Shown here piece after piece: positions 62,382-64,000 of a DNA stretch of 64,000 bases. A program made the position numbers and the translations under genes. The stretch lies in contig JADKCL010000012.1 of NCBI GenBank assembly GCA_016718825.1, forward strand, positions 124,001 through 188,000, given 5' to 3'. Within the stretch, counting starts at the first letter, position 1. The number at the start of each line of letters is the position of its first letter. The notes under the pieces are model-generated. The model was given only the letters and a program-made list of their open reading frames with translations. It was not told where the DNA came from and searched no databases. The DNA comes from Bacteroidota bacterium (GTDB lineage: Bacteria; Bacteroidota; Bacteroidia; J057; JADKCL01).

Positions 62382-63539
62382 TTAGGCGGATGCCTTTTCG
62401 CGAGGAGTACCTCCAAAGAAATTGGACTGGAATTCGATCACATTTCCATTAGCATCTTTGGCAGTCTTGGGCGATAGGTCTGGATTTTCAGATCGATACC
62501 TAAACCGATTGTAGGCTTCCATGTCGATGTCCTTTAGGTTCCCATTTTTGATCACCTTATTTCTGACATCTTTCCAATATTTCGGAAAAAGCGATGCTTC
62601 AAGCGAGCTGAATTTTTCTACATTCCCGGAGCTTTTGTCAGGCGCAAGCCCTTTATTGAGGAGAACTCCAAGTTCTTGCCCTGTCACCGTCATACCGCCA
62701 TCGATCAATTCTCCATCCCTGAAAATCGTGCTTGGCAGCATTGGATCACTGATGAAGCGAATGATGTCGCCACGGTCCACGGCGGCTTGCAACCAAGCAT
62801 TGTTTTTGGCCCAGGACCAGTCGGCAATGTCCAGAACGTTGGTGCCGCCCATGTTTTCGCCGACCATTGCGTCTTGCTGGAAGCGGAAATAGTTGGTGCC
62901 AATTGGCAGGTTCATGGCTCCTTGGAAACCGTCAGGGTGCTTGGCAGCATCCACGGCGCGACCGAGCACCGTAGTCGTCTTCTTGGGGTTCAGGATCACC
63001 GTTTTTCCAAAGTCGTCGTAGGGGATTATTGCGCGAATCCCAATGCGTTGTCCTTCTTGGGCAAGTTCCAGGAAGCCGCCCATCTTTTTTCCGTCGGCAT
63101 TGGTGTAGCTAAAACCCTCCAAGACGGCAAGGGAAACCGCCGACTCGCTTGTGAGCCAGTCGCCTTTTTCATAGAAGTCAGCAAGGATCGTTGCCATTTG
63201 GGAGACAAGCCCAAGGCGTTTCACGGTGGGCCAAAGCTGTTGCCATTCTTCGGGTGCAAATCGGGTGCTTGCAGCAAGGAATTCGGTCATTATTGGGTAG
63301 GTCAAAGCCTCGATTTCGTCGCCGGTCAAGCCCAACCGTTCCAATTCGGCTTGCTGCTGTGGTGTGAGTCGATTGGCGTTGCTTACCTCGTCGGGCGGAT
63401 TGACGGGAGTTGCAGTAAGAGCAAATTTCGGAGGCATGGCCGAGGCTTTCATTTCGGCTTCCTGTTCGGAAAAATCGTTGTGGAGGCCGGGCGGTTTTAC
63501 CGATGGGCCATGCATTGTGGGTGAATGTGTTTCTTTCAT
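62382..63539 (-). CDS. Toxin-like protein with eCIS/polymorphic-toxin-style N-terminus
   Basis: A 385-residue protein without a signal peptide. Residues 1-55 are low-complexity, Pro/Met/Thr-rich (SPTMHGPSVKPPGLHND, then PKFALTATPVNPPDEVS). I recall similar leaders on effector proteins associated with contractile injection systems in Bacteroidota, some with a DUF4157 region, but that DUF is not present. A helical region (LTPQQQAELERLGLTGDEIE) is followed by a compact C-terminal domain (about 165-385) with IRAIIPYDDFGKTVILNPKK, FRFQQDAMVGENMGGTNVLD and FISDPMLPSTIFRDGELI. I do not recognise an enzymatic fold. It could be a secreted effector; the evidence is architecture only. Confidence 0.6.
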   Translation of the reverse strand: MKETHSPTMHGPSVKPPGLHNDFSEQEAEMKASAMPPKFALTATPVNPPDEVSNANRLTPQQQAELERLGLTGDEIEALTYPIMTEFLAASTRFAPEEWQQLWPTVKRLGLVSQMATILADFYEKGDWLTSESAVSLAVLEGFSYTNADGKKMGGFLELAQEGQRIGIRAIIPYDDFGKTVILNPKKTTTVLGRAVDAAKHPDGFQGAMNLPIGTNYFRFQQDAMVGENMGGTNVLDIADWSWAKNNAWLQAAVDRGDIIRFISDPMLPSTIFRDGELIDGGMTVTGQELGVLLNKGLAPDKSSGNVEKFSSLEASLFPKYWKDVRNKVIKNGNLKDIDMEAYNRFRYRSENPDLSPKTAKDANGNVIEFQSNFFGGTPREKASA

Positions 63540-64000
63540 AAAATCAGCGTTGAGTGGTGGTGAGGAATTAGAAATTAGAAATGAGGAATTAGAAATGAGG
63601 AATCATGCTTGGGGTACTTTGCTAGTTCAATATGTTCGACCCCGCTGGGGTCGTTACCATAAGGGAAATCTTCTTCTATAAAGGTTTGACCCCGCTGGGG
63701 TCTGACCCGCCGGAGGCGGATCAAACGATGGAGTCTACAAAACAGGGGTCTGACCCGCCGGAGCGGATCAAACGATGGAGTCTACAAACATTTGACCCTG
63801 CTGCCGTGTGCCGCGAAGCGGTGGGGTCTGACCCGCCGGAGGCGGATCAAACGATGGAGTCTACAAACATTTGACCCTGCTGCCGTGTGCCGCGAAGCGG
63901 TGGGGTCTGACCCGCCGGAGGCGGATCAAACGATGGGGATACCTTTGTTTACAGACCCTGCAGGGCGGTTTTTGGGGCCGCGCCTGCTTGGGATCAATCA
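63540..64000. repeat. Hairpin-rich tandem repeats at the right edge
   Basis: After a short GAATTAGAAATGAGG-type tract (63567-63602), a mosaic of hairpin units runs to the window edge: GACCCC-GCT-GGGGTC at 63638 and 63688, CCGCC-GGA-GGCGG inside a core that starts GTCTGACCCG at 63700, 63748, 63826 and 63905 (spacings 48, 78 and 79), and CCGC-GAA-GCGG within the last two spacers. The core is followed by ATCAAACGATGGAGTCTAC. No gene is visible. The spacings between cores contain repeated rather than unique sequence, so it is not a CRISPR array. Confidence 0.75.

Noticed and set aside
63700..63945. Possible CRISPR array
   Set aside because: The core repeats are unequal in spacing (48, 78, 79), the spacers are themselves repeated, and there are no cas genes.

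Overview
The window looks like a chromosomal segment of a Bacteroidota bacterium, probably a Saprospiria-, Cytophagia- or Chitinophagia-like lineage. The main evidence is about ten secreted proteins ending in type IX secretion (T9SS) sorting domains: nine type A tails and one CHU_C or gliding-associated type B tail. Supporting evidence is the lack of Shine-Dalgarno sequences, TAnnTTTG-like -7 boxes close to start codons, and intergenic palindromes of the kind seen in this phylum. I cannot name a species.

Layout. 0-7.2 kb: the 5' end of an SDR gene, a DUF4199 membrane protein, and a minus-strand molybdenum hydroxylase operon (orphan TldD-like Tat protein, fused Fe-S/Mo subunit, FAD subunit, XdhC, MocA), then tRNA-Arg(CCU) with a terminator. 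7.4-15.3 kb: T9SS proteins, an ankyrin/TPR protein, a lipoprotein, an M43 protease and a GMC oxidoreductase. 15.3-19.7 kb: a repeat-rich scrapyard holding duplicated 247-bp and 51-bp repeats, one small hypothetical gene, a truncated IS3-type transposase, and C-terminal fragments of a CHU_C protein, a helicase or restriction subunit and perhaps a transposase. 19.7-21.2 kb: a secreted T9SS protein.

21.3-57.8 kb is the highlight: a roughly 36-kb copper/silver (heavy-metal) handling island. It starts and ends with paralogous AraC-type regulators that carry an N-terminal HMA-like domain. Between them lie two HME-RND efflux systems (two TolC-type outer membrane proteins, three periplasmic adaptors, two pumps), a P-type ATPase, three multicopper oxidases (two with T9SS tails), HMA-domain proteins, a 23-cysteine four-helix-bundle (Csp-like) copper protein, a heavy-metal-binding lipoprotein, a His-rich PKD protein, a thioredoxin-like T9SS protein, a methyltransferase and two nuclease-like proteins. 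Together they suggest sensing, cytosolic storage, export across both membranes and surface oxidation of Cu(I). A recurrent AT-rich promoter-like box precedes several transcription units. Four reading-frame breaks fall in this island, so either several genes are decayed or the assembly has indels there.

57.8-64 kb: a degenerate minisatellite, a 1083-residue CHU_C surface protein whose C-terminus is duplicated as the pseudogene at 18.9 kb, a candidate toxin with its possible immunity partner, and a mosaic of tandem hairpin repeats at the right edge.
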